From Silurus meridionalis (taxonomy: Eukaryota; Chordata; Actinopteri; Siluriformes; Siluridae), in assembly GCF_014805685.1 (NCBI RefSeq), contig NC_060891.1:3201001-3265000 (forward strand): a stretch of 64,000 nt of DNA, in the 5' to 3' direction. A program made the position numbers and the translations under genes. The notes beneath the pieces were generated by a model. It worked only from the letters and a program-made list of their open reading frames with translations. It was not told the origin of the DNA and ran no database searches. Within the stretch, counting starts at the first letter, position 1; each line of letters starts with the position of its first letter. Positions 42,376 to 54,032 of the stretch are shown piece after piece.

Positions 42376-44850
42376 TGCTTGTATATGTGAATAGTGTGCA
42401 GTTTTCTTCAAGCCTAATGTGAGTGAAACATGCAGCTTGGAGATTTTATCTTTCCTTTTTTTTTTCTTTTCTTTTTCTCCACCACCTCTCTTTCTCACAG
42501 TCCTCCGTTGTTGGGCTCGAGCTCTATATTTATTCTTTCCATCACTATAATAAGGTTACTGTGACAGACTGGGGCTTTCAGTGACACAATTTTATGCCAC
42601 TAACAGTCACTTCATTTCTCAAAAAAAAGGAAGTAGGGCTGTCAGACAGGAAGGTTGAGGTAAAGTCGATGAAGGCATATTGTCATCATCATCATCATCA
42701 CCATTATCATGAGCATCTGCGACTGGAGACCTGAACAACTGTTATCAGGCTAAAAAGCTTTTCTGAGGTAGGACAGTAAAATAATAAGATACTTTGTTTA
42801 GATTCGAGGCAAAGTGTCCTTTAAAGTAACCTGATAAATAAATGAAGGAATATACAGTATTTATTAAAATATTATCATTATAATTATAACGATAAAACGT
42901 CCTAATACGTCAAGTAATGAAAAAACGTTCCCCGAGGTTCACTAGAATCATTACATAAACAATTGTACCCATAGTAAATATATGGAATATTCCAAAAGTC
43001 AGGAATACAACAGGAAGTAAATAAACCAGATTTCCTGAAGATCATGGAAAGTAAGAAAAGTGCATTCTTTGATCCTTTTTTCTATTTCATGACAAAAATA
43101 AATAAATACTCTCGAAGTGAATCATATAGTAAATATCATTTAAATACCCGCTAACCACATTTTGTGTAATTGACCAATGGCTTTGCTTGAAAACGAGATA
43201 AATGATTATTGTTTTGAATGCAGAATGCGGTCATTGTTGGCGATAATGATCCTGAAAGCTTTGGGAATTCTATTCTTTTTGTTTTCTTCTTATTCTGATT
43301 TTGCTTCTTCATCTTCTAGGCTGGGATGAATCAGGCGGACCATAGAACCGTCTGGTAAAAAGGGTTTAAAATTTGTAAGACTGCTTGGAAAGGGTCTGAG
43401 GAACATTTAGACCAAGTACTTCTTATGCTGTAGCGCCACCATTTGGTCACATTTTAGACTAATTTGGAAGCAAGTTTGTGGTCAGAACTTGAATCGTGTG
43501 TCCAAAAGCCTGACATTCCTGCATTTCCATGGTCGAAATCAGTTAAACACAATATGACATCAATTTCCACCATTTGGGATTTTATCTAAAGTCGCTACAT
43601 ATGCCAAACTCAAACTCTCACAAATCCTCAGGACAATAAAGCTGACAAAAAGCAAAGCCACCACATAGGATGTGAGCATCCGAAACAACTTTGCATGCTG
43701 ATAAAATGTTAGAAACGCTTACTGCTAATAACTAATGCTATTTTGCTTCAAATCTTCATCATCAGATTTGGCTCACATCACGTTCAGGCTGTTTGAATGA
43801 AAGGTATTGAAGGAATTTCAATATTCAAAACCATTCTTTTGTAAAGTGCTGATCAATAATAATAATAAAAAAAATAAACAGTGTGATTGTGTTCTTCAGA
43901 AATGCATCTATGTATGTATCATCACAATTATTATATACAAGCGCATGCTCAGAATGGACCAAAGCTGTTTTGTGATTGTGCCACCTTCTGGCCAAGAACT
44001 GAACTAACTTTCTTTTTTTTCTTCCCTTATACAGGGCCTGTCAAAAGTTTGGAAACATGAAGTCTTTTATCGCTTTTTAGGGACAAGTGCATGTCTTACC
44101 ATGATCAAACAAATATATATAAATGTTCAGATGTTAAACTTTATTTTCAATGAAAATCCTCCTTTAGCATGAAGAACAGCTTTACATGCTCTCGGTATCC
44201 GGACAGTTTGTTTCTCCAACTGAAATAAAAGTATTCAGCTAAAATACTTTGCCGTGCCTCCTGTAAAATGTGGCAAAGATGCTTATTAATAGAGATTTAT
44301 TTACGATCCCGTTTATCCCAGAGCAGTTCAACATCACAAAAAAATTTTAATACTTGAAATGATGTGCCTAAATCTAATAGTGAAACACCACACAGGAAGT
44401 AAGGCTGCATCTCAGGAACCACTGATCAAGTGTTTCCTGATTTAAAAATTCAAGCTGTTAAATCAAGATAAGTAAGCATTTGCATCCAATCAAACAGCGG
44501 GGTGTTTAAAACTAAATTAATGGCTCAATGAGTTAAACATCTACACCGGTCTCAGCCCTGAACCTTGGTTCAAGTGCATTGATCAATTTAGTTTTCAGGA
44601 TTTGACCTGAGTTGTTGCATTACTCCTTCATACCTGGTCTTTCTTAAGTGATAGTAGTATAATAATGAAATATAAACCTCATAAAAAATAAGGCTAATGC
44701 TGTCAGACAAAATGCAACAAAAGCTTGTTGCATTCTGGTGGCTGGGAAGTATGTTTCATGTCCCAATTTTGCTGGTATTCAAGCTTCTCTCTTTCTATAT
44801 CAACAATTTCCTGGTCAGCTGGTTTTTAAAAAAAAGATAAAACTCACCAA
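42376..44850. other. Intergenic, mixed old repeats
   Basis: A pyrimidine-rich stretch (42450-42500), a short CAT run (42683-42702), and sequence at 43430-43980 related to 8525-8800. From about 44030, GGGCCTGTCAAAAGTTTGGAAACATGAAG plus TTAGCATGAAGAACAGC resembles the terminal region of another Tc1-like element. No exon recognised. Confidence 0.4.
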
Positions 44851-45990
44851 GAAAAGATGTACTTGGGTGGCTTTGTGGTAAAATACTTGACTCTAAGCTT
44901 AGAGGTTGTTGGTTTGAATCTGGCATGTCCATACGTTGGTTGCGTTCCTTGAAGTATGGAATGGTGTGGTGAACGGGTGTTAATGGTGGATGAAAGCTAG
45001 TGAAGCTACTGCTTTACAACCCCACACAAGGAATGGGTATGTGTTGGGGAATCAAATGGATATGGTGTCTCTCAGTGGGGAGAGAAGACTGGCTGGGTGA
45101 ACAGGAGTCTGAAAAGTGAACCTCTGCTCAAAGGCTGTGATGTAATGGGTATGAGGTTTGAAAAGGAATAGGTGCTGTGTCTAAATATGTACAAAAATAA
45201 GTCAAAACTCTGCTTCTAATCACACCTCTGGAGAATCACTCACATATTGTGCCCTTCTTTCAAGTTACCATTAAAAACATCTTTTAGCATTCGTCCAGGC
45301 AATTATTTAACTCATCTACCATTCAGTGTATAGCTGCTTCATCAATCGTCCTTTCAGAACAGTGTTTCCTATGATATCCTGTATATACACAGCTATGGAT
45401 TTGAATCAGCAACCTCTCAATCCAAGGGCATCGTTCATCCTGTTGAACCACAGGACCTCGAACGCAGCTTTGCTTTTAGAGAACCTTTGATTGTTCTATT
45501 TTTTGGTGATAATACTAATAAACAACACCTAACCCTCAGATTTACATCATATTAGATAGATAGATAGATGTGATAGCCTAGTGGGTTAATGTCAGAGTCC
45601 CCACGAGGATGAGTTTGAGAGTTGGATTCCTGGTCGAGCTGGTTGCTGTGTTGGTAAATAAAACTTCTGGACCTTGTCCACTCTGAAATTCTGTCCTTTC
45701 TGTGTTGGATTAATTTCTTGATTTCCTGGTCTTTGATGAAAGATAACTCCACCAAAAAAAAAAAAAAAAATAAAAAAGCACTTCTGTGGTAGCTCAGTGG
45801 GTTAAGGCTTGTGCCTGAACAAGCCTGTAGTCCATGCTGGTGATAAGGTTTCAACGCCAGTCCTACATGCCTTCTTTCTTACTGCGCTGGCATGAAACAA
45901 AGTATGAACCCTCCAAAAAGCACACATGTTTTCAGCAGTGGTCGCTCAGTGGTTTAAGGCTTGTGCCTCATCTAAACAGGCATCCCAGTC
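44850..45990 (+). repeat. tRNA-like SINE heads, dispersed
   Basis: Plus-strand A-box/B-box pairs near 44870-44930 (GGTGGCTTTGTGGTAAAATA, GTTGGTTTGAATCTGGC) and A-box words at 45788 (TGGTAGCTCAGTGGGTTAAG) and 45940 (GTCGCTCAGTGGTTTAAG). A minus-oriented copy lies near 45400-45465 (GAACCACAGGACCTCG). They lack full cloverleaf pairing and are not tRNA genes. Confidence 0.5.
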
Positions 45991-45994
45991 TGAT

Positions 45995-46995
45995 CTCTTC
46001 CATGGGTCATCGGATTAAGGCTGGTGACTTGCTGATGGTGAGGATCAGGGTTTGAATCCTGCTTTCTGTCTGCTAGTTGCGATGTTGGTTATGTTCCTGC
46101 TTTCTTTAGCTTTATATTCTTGTGTTTATGGTTTAAAGGTAGATAGACCTGCTCTAAACATGCTTCCCAGCCTCTCTTCCCTGATGGTTCAGTGGGTTAA
46201 ATCAGGTGTCGTGCTTTTGGTGGGGTTCAGGGTTCGAATCCTGCCTTCTGCCTACCAGTCACGATCAGGATTCACTTCCTACATTTTTCTTTAGTGATAT
46301 ATTTTGTTTTTAATGGGTTGAAAAGAAAGATAGACCTGCTCTAAACAAGCTTCCTAGCCTGTCTTCACTGATGGTTCAGTGGGTTAATCTTGGTATCTCG
46401 CTGGTGGTGGATCTTAGTTCGAATCCTACTATTTTCCTGCTATTTACAATGTGGGTTCAACTTGTGCTCCTTACATCTGTATTCGCTTCCTACATCTTTC
46501 TTTAGCGTTAAATTCTTGTGTTGATGGTTTGAAAAGAAAGATAGACCTGTTCTTATCAAGCTTCCCATCCTGTTTTTTCCTGATGGCTTAGTGGGTTAAG
46601 ACTGGTACTTTGCTAATGTTGGTGGTCAGGGTTCAAACCTGGCTTTCTGTCTGCTAGTCATGAGGTAGGTTAAATTCCTGATACCTACATCTTTATGTTC
46701 TTGTTTTGATGGGTTAAAAAGAAAGATAGACCTGCTCTAAACAAGCTTCTCAGCTTGTCCTTCCTGATGGTTCAGTGGGTTAATGCTGGTGCCTCGCTAA
46801 TGGCATGAATCAGGGTTCAAATCCTGCATTGTCCCTGCTTTTCACGATATCGGTTTACTTCCTAAGTCTTTAGCATTATAGTCTTGCGTTGATGGTTTTA
46901 AAAAAAGATAGACCTGCTCAAAACAATTACTGCAGCCTGTCCTTCTGGATGGTTCAGTGGGTTAAGACTGGTTCAGGGTTCGAATCCTGCTTTCT
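45995..46995 (+). repeat. Tandem array of tRNA-like units (about 185 bp each)
   Basis: Six units with A-box-like TGGTTCAGTGGGTTAA and B-box-like GGGTTCGAATCCTGC at about 45999, 46181, 46368, 46579, 46764 and 46945. Spacers share AGATAGACCTGCTCTAAACA and TTCTTGTGTTGATGGTTT. The last unit is shortened between the boxes. Successive starts are 182, 187, 211, 185 and 181 bp apart. Confidence 0.85.
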
Positions 46996-47074
46996 GTGTT
47001 TCTTTCTGGTCTGAATTTCTTGCTTTGAAGCATGAAACGAAGGATAAAACCCCCCAAAAAAAGAAGGTGACTTG

Positions 47075-47760
47075 TGGGACTTGATGGCTTTGTGGTAAAA
47101 GCCTTGCCTCTGAGCTCAGAGGTTGCTGGTTCAAATCTGGCTTGTCCTTACACTGGATAAATTGTGTGGAAATTAGTGTGTGGTGAGCAATGGAGTGGGT
47201 GAGCAATGGAGTGGTTGAGCAAAGGCTGTGAAGATCTGCTTGGTTACAGCCTCAAAATAGGTAAATAAGTGTTTTGCATTTAAGGGGAAAAGAAGTTTAA
47301 GTATATAAATTTTTTTGGCTGGAGCCTATGTTGAAACTTTTTTGGATGTTTTTGCTTCATAACCCCTTCTTTTCAGCTTCTCAGATGCCAGGGGGGCAGA
47401 CGCCTGAATATTGCCCCCCTGGTTTAGGATTCGCCCTCTGAAACTGTCCACATCCGACCTTCCGTGCAGCCATTTCTGACACCTTCCTTACTATGGTCAC
47501 TGGAACCTTCCACACTCTTAACTTTGAGCCCTGGCCGGGGTTTGAACCGGCAACCTCTCAACCCAGAGGTAAAGCTCTTCCAATTGAGCCACAGGATCTC
47601 CTGCAAGAACCTGATTTTTAGGCTCTTTTTGGTTCTTTAATAAAACTTTTTAAACAATTTAAAGGAAAGCTAAGGGGTAGGAATTGAACCGGGTGAGTCA
47701 GATAGCAGAGGCCGCATCACTAACCACTACACTACCACAGGGGAGGCAAACAAGGCTTTG
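47075..47760. repeat. More tRNA-like heads in both orientations
   Basis: Plus: GATGGCTTTGTGGTAAAAGC and GGTTGCTGGTTCAAATCTGG (47082-47145). Minus: copies at 47520-47600 (GAACCGGCAACCTCTCAACC) and 47680-47745 (AATTGAACCGGGTGAGTCAG, ACTAACCACTACACTACC). Short open frames are incidental. Confidence 0.5.
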
Positions 47761-48500
47761 CTTATTGGACTCTTGGTTTTTCTATAGTTAAGAGACCACT
47801 GTTTTCTCTTAGATCATGATGGTAGAGGGTCAAAACCTCTCCTTTCTGTACATTCTCTCAGTTACTCAAAGTCTATGAGAAGTGACTCAGGTACAAGAAC
47901 CAAATCACCAAAACCTGCACCACTGATATACCATGATTTACCAGCAACCAATTTTAATGACCTTTTATTGTTCTGTTTTTAAAAACTTCTTATAATGTTC
48001 AATATAAAACTAGAGGTAAGAATCAAACCAGGGAAGTCTTTCCACATAGATCACTAAAGGCATTACTTCAAAACTCAAAACTATGTTAGACATGTAAATA
48101 AGCAGGAAAGAAAGAAACAAAGACAAAGAGACACAGACACAGCTTTAGAAAGAGTGAGAAACAAATAGAGAGACAGCAAGAGAGAGACATATACAGTGAG
48201 GCAGAGACATTTACTAAAAGAGACACAGAGACAATTAGATAGAGAAAATAGAGAGACAAAGATAGCGAGATATAGCCACTTCCTGTTGGAAGTGTTTATC
48301 CCGAGCGACTCTTAATGATCTATCATTTACTAAATGAGTGGATTGAAAAAGACGCAATGACAGGAAATCGGTTGTTTGGCTGAAATCGGCGCACAGTGAA
48401 AATAAAAAAAATATTTCACCAAATCAATGGATTAAAACTAAAGTAACGAGTCTGTTTTTGAAAATTTAAGAAGTAAAAAGTACAGATATTTGTGTAAAAA
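47761..48500. other. Intergenic, nothing recognised
   Basis: AT-rich; purine-rich GAGACA/AGAGA words at 48100-48270 form a loose low-complexity tract. No exon or transposon hallmark. Confidence 0.4.
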
Positions 48501-48502
48501 TT

Positions 48503-49330
48503 CAAATCAAATCAAATCAAATCAAATCAAATTTTATTTGTCACATACACATACATACAAATGCTAAATGCCGCAAATACAGGGTACGACATGCAGTGAA
48601 ATGCTTTTAACGACGGTCCGGCATGAGGGAATAAAATAGGGTAAAAAGGAGAATAAAAATATAAATATAATAACAAAATTTAAAGAAAAATATAATAAGA
48701 AAAAGAAGGCAGATAAATAAAGATATAAAGATATACAAATATATATGTATATATACATACATATACATATATACATATATATACACATACACAGAAAATG
48801 TACACAGAAAATGTTTATGGCAGTGTGCAGTTAACCAGTAAACAACAGTAAACAAGTTAGGCATGGTTTTTGATTGTCCATGAGTGTCCGTGTGCAGTAA
48901 GGTGTGGTGTAAAGTGTCCTTGTCGGAATGGTGTGGTATAAAAATAAGAATATAAAAAAATATGAAATAAATATGAAAAAGAAAATATGAAATGTAAAGT
49001 GCACTGTGCTGTGCAAGTCCAGTGTATAATGTGCCGTAGCACGAAAAGTGTGATTGTGCAGGGGAAAAAGGGTGATGATGGAGAGAGTGGGCCAGTTTTT
49101 AGATCCTGGGTGTTTCCTGGTTTAAACACCGAATGGCCTGCGGGAAGAAGCTCCTCCTCATTCTCTCTGTGTTCGCCTTCAGGGAGCGGAAGCGTTTCCC
49201 GAACACAACAGAGAAAAGAGTCCATTGTTGGGATGGCTGAGGTCCTTCACAATTTTCCTGGCTCTGGTCCTGCACCGCGTGCCGTAGATGTCCTGCCTGT
49301 GGTCTGACACAGGCAGTTTAATGAGTAAAT
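48503..49330 (-). mobile_element. LINE 3' end with (ATTTG)n tail
   Basis: Plus-strand (AATCA)n run (48505-48535), then TTTTATTTGTCACATACACA: a reverse-oriented 3' tail. In the minus strand at 49379-49179 a frame reads TRCRTRARKIVKDLSHPNN and an overlapping one (49225-48857) reads EELLPAGHSVF. This resembles the conserved C-terminal end of L2/Rex1-type ORF2 (ARKIL.D.SHP...F.LL.SG). Frameshifted, 5' truncated. Confidence 0.65.
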
Positions 49331-50383
49331 GTAAAAAGTCGTTTGAAAAATAAATTGTGGAGTAAAGTACTGATACCAAAAAAATCTACTTAAGTACAGT
49401 AACAAAGTATTTGTACTCCGTTACTTCCCACCTTTGACCAGTAGTCAGTACACAGAAACAGACCCCTTGAACCGGTCAGACTTGAACCAGGCAGCTAAGG
49501 GTTATAAAGAGAAAGCTTTACAACTGAGCCATTGATTATACTACATTGTTTTAGGATACTATGTCTTATAAAGATAGCTGTACCTCTAGGGTGCATGTTG
49601 TAAGTTTGGGACATAAGCAGTGGACACTTTAAATGTTTTCAATGGAAGTTTGTTGGTGTCATTTGGGTCTCCCCCCAAAAAAAGCAGTTAACTCTGTCAT
49701 CTCTGGTAGCTCAGAGGGTTAAGGCTATATCTTTTTATTAGGTAGTGATCATGTTTTGAGTTGGGATGTTCAGATTTTACATCTGTTACTGTGATTTTCT
49801 CTAGTTTGCTTGTTTAATTTTGCTCTTCTGCTATAAAACGGTGAGGTAATGGTGCTCCTCGATCACAGAAAATTGTGGTTGAAAGTTTTTTGCAGTGTTT
49901 TCTACATAACGGAAAAACTCAACAAAAATCAAACATGCACACACAAACAAAACAACATGTTCATTGGAAGATGAGATGATAGCCTGGTTTCAGCTCTTCA
50001 TGCTGGAGGTTTAGCACTTATCCTGTTTTGATCTTTCAAATGATCAAAAAATCTTTCAACAACCACAACTCCAAAACCCATGCACTTGCTAAATGACTTT
50101 ACAATGAAAAGAAGAATGGTTTTAGAAGGTTATTTTTATATACACAAAATTGAGTGGATACTCTCTGATCAGGAATCTCCTCTGACCACTAGGGAGGCAC
50201 GTTATCGAAAGGTTCAGAGTTGAGAATTGTAATGGGTTTCACCGTGCTGCTCACCAATCTGAAAATAAACACAATAATGGAAATTATCTTTCTTGGATAA
50301 AACTGGTCAGCCTTCATCACTGATCAGAATGAAAAAAAAAAGATAAAAGAGCAGTTAAGAGACGATGAATCCAATTAAATGTA

Positions 50384-50429
<46 letters not shown>

Positions 50430-52555
50430 CTGCCAAAGACTTTTGGTAAGAAATATTTGAGAAGATATTCTCCATGCCTATTACCATGGCAACGCTCACA
50501 TCTGCCTCTCCATCCTCCAAGAATCGACAGAAATAAACTCCAATCTGCAGTGAGTCAGTGATTTGAAATAAATAAAAATGCCTTAAACACACTCTTGTGT
50601 TTAGGGTCTGCCATGCAGAACATGATAAAAAAAATAAAAAAAAACCCAGCCAAAGATATAGAGACTAAAAACAACACAAACGGGTGTGTTGGAAACTGGT
50701 CTGGATTTTTCTTGCCCAGGTCCAAGTTTAGTCCCAGACTGGCAGTTCCAATCTCATCTGGAAGGCTTTTTAGTGTAGCCGTGTTGCTACAAGGACAATA
50801 ATAAGGTTGAATATTGGATGAGGAGGTCTTGGGTTCAGTTTGCATTCCAGTTCCTCTCAAAGGTGTTCAATGGGGTTAAGGAGGCCAAGTGTAGGACACT
50901 TGAGTTCTTCCATTCCAACCTGAACACAATGTATATCATGTATTTATGCAAAAGAGCAAAAACAAAGCATTCTCCATATTGTTGTACTGGTGTTTTAGAA
51001 ATGGCCAGCTGATACCTCTGTAGATGGTCTGACAACTTCTGCAAATTTGTAGCTCAGTCAAATCAGTAAAAGTGTTAATTCCTAGCATCGATTTGATTTG
51101 TAAAACAGGGCACTGTCGCAAAAGCAGCCTGACAGAACTGAACGTTACGATGACGAGAGCAATACGACAAAATCGTAAGAATATTTAAAACTACAAGCAA
51201 CAGGCACAAGCAGCAGCATACGATGTACTGAACTGAACTGAAACACACACACACACTGTACTTTAAATGAATAATACTAGTTATAGACCTAGTTCACCTT
51301 GCCATTGGATTTGAATAGGATTTGCAATAAAATGCTTTGATTGCGTTTTTGGGTTTTGATTAATAAAAAAAAAGGATTTAAATGTATACACTGGGCAGTA
51401 AGTTATTTATTTACTGAGGGTAATAAGTGCTTCATAAGCACCAAATCAGCAACCTTAAAGTGAACAGGGGGAAAAGATAAATAAAGTAAATTAAATAAAA
51501 AAAGAAAAGAAAGAAAAAATAGGGGGTAAAAATAATAGAAATTCAAGAGAAATACAGGAAAAAAAAAACATTTTTATGACCAAAAGTCATAAAACACGTT
51601 GCTTTATTCTTACCCAGTTAAACTTTTTTAACTAATCTACTTTATCCAAACCATTACTGATGTTAAACATAAAGAATATCAATATTATTTTGGAACAGGA
51701 AATTTTAGTTTATGGAATCGACTCCAGGAATCGACTCCAGGAATCGAAGCCCCACCGCACACCCCTAAATCAGCAAGTTAGGTAGCTCTTTATGTGCCTG
51801 ATCGTTAATATCTACACGTTTTTATACCGAATTTGAATATACGGAAATTTATATTTATTATATATTTGATATTATTTATAATTATTTCAAATAATATTTC
51901 ATTTATGGCATATAAAAGAAATAATTTTTGTAGATTTTTTAAATATTTTTTTTTCAAACAAGCGACTATAAAGGATACCAAAGGGTCTTTAAATCAGATT
52001 CAGCCTTATTCAGCGTATTGTTGTTTATTGTGAGTCGGAACTCAAATCGACCCGTCCTCCCTACGCTCAAGTGCACTTGTTGGTTTATATAACGATGGCT
52101 GTTGTAGACTATTTAGTGCCCTTGATGTGGAATTTGCAGCTGATTTGGATTCAGGGTCTGACACTTCCGGGTAAACGCTTAATAATACTGACATCAGATT
52201 CACATACCGCAATGTAACTGAAGGTACTCTTACTGTTATTTATTGCTTATTAATTATTATTAAATGTATCTGTGTACATGCTTAATTATCAGCCAAGCCG
52301 AAACAACAGTTTAATAAACTCACACGGTTACTGTTCTTCAGATGATATTTGCATTTTAAATGTATATAATGAACCCTGGGAGTCCATGATGATGTTCATC
52401 CTGGTGTCGGTTCGGTGTCGGTTCACTGGTTGTCCTTCCAGTTGACGCTAATCACTGCTCAGAGAGAAGAACACGCATCGTCAAACCATCACACTTTGTC
52501 CTTGGAGTTGTTCAAGTCTTTACACTCATCCATTTGTCCAATGACAGTAGTTACT
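49331..52555. other. Intergenic, mostly unrecognised
   Basis: Includes a minus tRNA-like head (about 49470-49535), a plus one (49703-49725), a (GT)n run (50384-50429), a weak minus family B fragment (50820-50890, CAAAGGTGTTCAATGGGG) and a SINE-related fragment at 52020-52085 (CGTCCTCCCTACGCTCAAG) shared with 55080. Nothing coding was recognised. Confidence 0.4.
50384..50429. repeat. (GT)n microsatellite
   Basis: Uninterrupted GT run of about 44 bases. Confidence 0.95.
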
Positions 52556-52559
52556 TAAA

Positions 52560-53060
52560 TCCATCCATCCATCTGTCCTTCCTTTCTTTTCCAATCTTTG
52601 TCTCTTCCTTATTTTTCATTACTTTCTTTATTCGTTCTTTCCTTTCACTTCCTTCTTTACTTTTTCTTCCTCTTCTTTTGTTTCTTTCCTTATTCCTCCC
52701 TTCTTTCATTTTCCTTTCCTCCTTTCTTTTTCCCCTTCCTCCTTATTTTTCATCTTATTGTTTGTTCATTCCTTGCACTTCCTTCTCACCTTTTCCTTCC
52801 TTCTTCTTTCATTTCCTCCTTCCTTCCATTCTTTTTCCTTGTTCCCCCCTTTGTTTGTATGTTCCTTCCTTCTCCTTTTCACTCGTTTCTTCCTTCCTTC
52901 TTTTTCTTTTCCATCCTTCTTTTTTTTTCTTTTATTTGTTCACTCCTTCATTCCTGACTTATTTTTTGTTCCTTTCTTATCCATCCTTCCTTCTTTAATT
53001 TTAATTTCTCTCTTTACCATTCTTTCTCCTGTCCTTTTCCTTCCTTCCTTGAGATCTTCC
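52560..53060. repeat. Polypyrimidine tract upstream of manea
   Basis: About 500 bp almost entirely C and T on the plus strand (CTTCCTTTCTTTTCC-type words). It yields open Ser/Phe/Leu-rich frames with no biological meaning. Confidence 0.9.
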
Positions 53061-53530
53061 TTGAGATCTGACTGTTCAGCTGCTATATAATACAGTACCC
53101 CCACCCAGTGTTCTTCATGTCACCCCTCAGTGGTGTGTTACTGCTGATACATTTTTTTGGAAAAGTTCGAACAGATTCGTCAGAGACGATGAGGAAAAGA
53201 CATCAGGGCGATATCACAGCAGAGAGAAAGTAGATATTTACAAGGCACTATAAAGTAATGTTAAATGCCGATATTCGGCTGTGAATAATGAAAGAACACT
53301 GATGAGAATGTGTTAAAATCTCGTCTCGCTGGTTAAACAAATGTTTCAGCGAAGGCATACTGTATGCAAAAATGAGTTGCCAATGGCACATGGAAATTAG
53401 CCCACTGTTCTTCTGTTTCCCAAGGATGCAGCATAATGACCGAGCAAAGACTTGAAGACACAGATGTCAGAATTAGCGCAGACCTCCTGACCGAGCCCCT
53501 GTCTGTGGAACAGGCCTGGTTCTCCGGAGA
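53061..53530 (+). other. manea 5' flank and leader
   Basis: No clear promoter was seen. TTCTTCTGTTTCCCAAG (ending 53424) could be a 3' splice site starting the leader of the first coding exon. An out-of-frame upstream ATG at 53426 opens a short uORF (MQHNDRAKT). Confidence 0.35.
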
Positions 53531-54032
53531 ATGACGCGATTTCGCCGCAAAATATGCCTGGCCCTGTCTGCGTTGTCCCTCTTCATCCTGGTCGTTCTGA
53601 AACTCCTGTCTCCAGAAGACAGGATCTCAGGTGGTGGCTTTGGACTCGAAATCTTTCCTCAAGAAAGGCAGGAAGATGTGCAGGTCGACGCCCTGCCAGA
53701 GCCCAGCGTGATCAAAAAGATCTGGCAGGAGAAGGTTGTAAGCGTGTTTCGTAAAACTTCTCAAGATCAAGATCTTCCTCCTCCGAACTACAACGTGCAC
53801 GTCTTTTACTACACGTGGTACGGGAACCCTCGCTTCGACGGGAAGTACATTCACTGGAATCATCCGCTTCTGCCACACTGGAACGCCAATGTAGCGCAGA
53901 ATTACGCGACAGGGACGCACGAGCCTCCGGACGACATCGGCGCCAATTTTTACCCGGCCCTGGGGGCATACAGCTCTCGGGACCCTTCCGTTATCGAGGT
54001 TCATATGCAGCAGTTACGGACAGCAGCCATCG
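53531..54032 (+). CDS. manea: manea coding exon 1
   Basis: 502 nt, phase 1 end, donor gtaaga. It encodes the membrane anchor, stem and first part of the GH99 barrel up to QLRTAAIG (split Gly). Confidence 0.88.

Noticed and set aside
44850..47760. Functional tRNA genes
   Set aside because: A- and B-box words are present, but acceptor, D, anticodon and T stems do not pair into a cloverleaf in any unit I checked.
52534..53090. Phe/Ser/Leu-rich frames of up to 154 codons
   Set aside because: Pure polypyrimidine low-complexity sequence.
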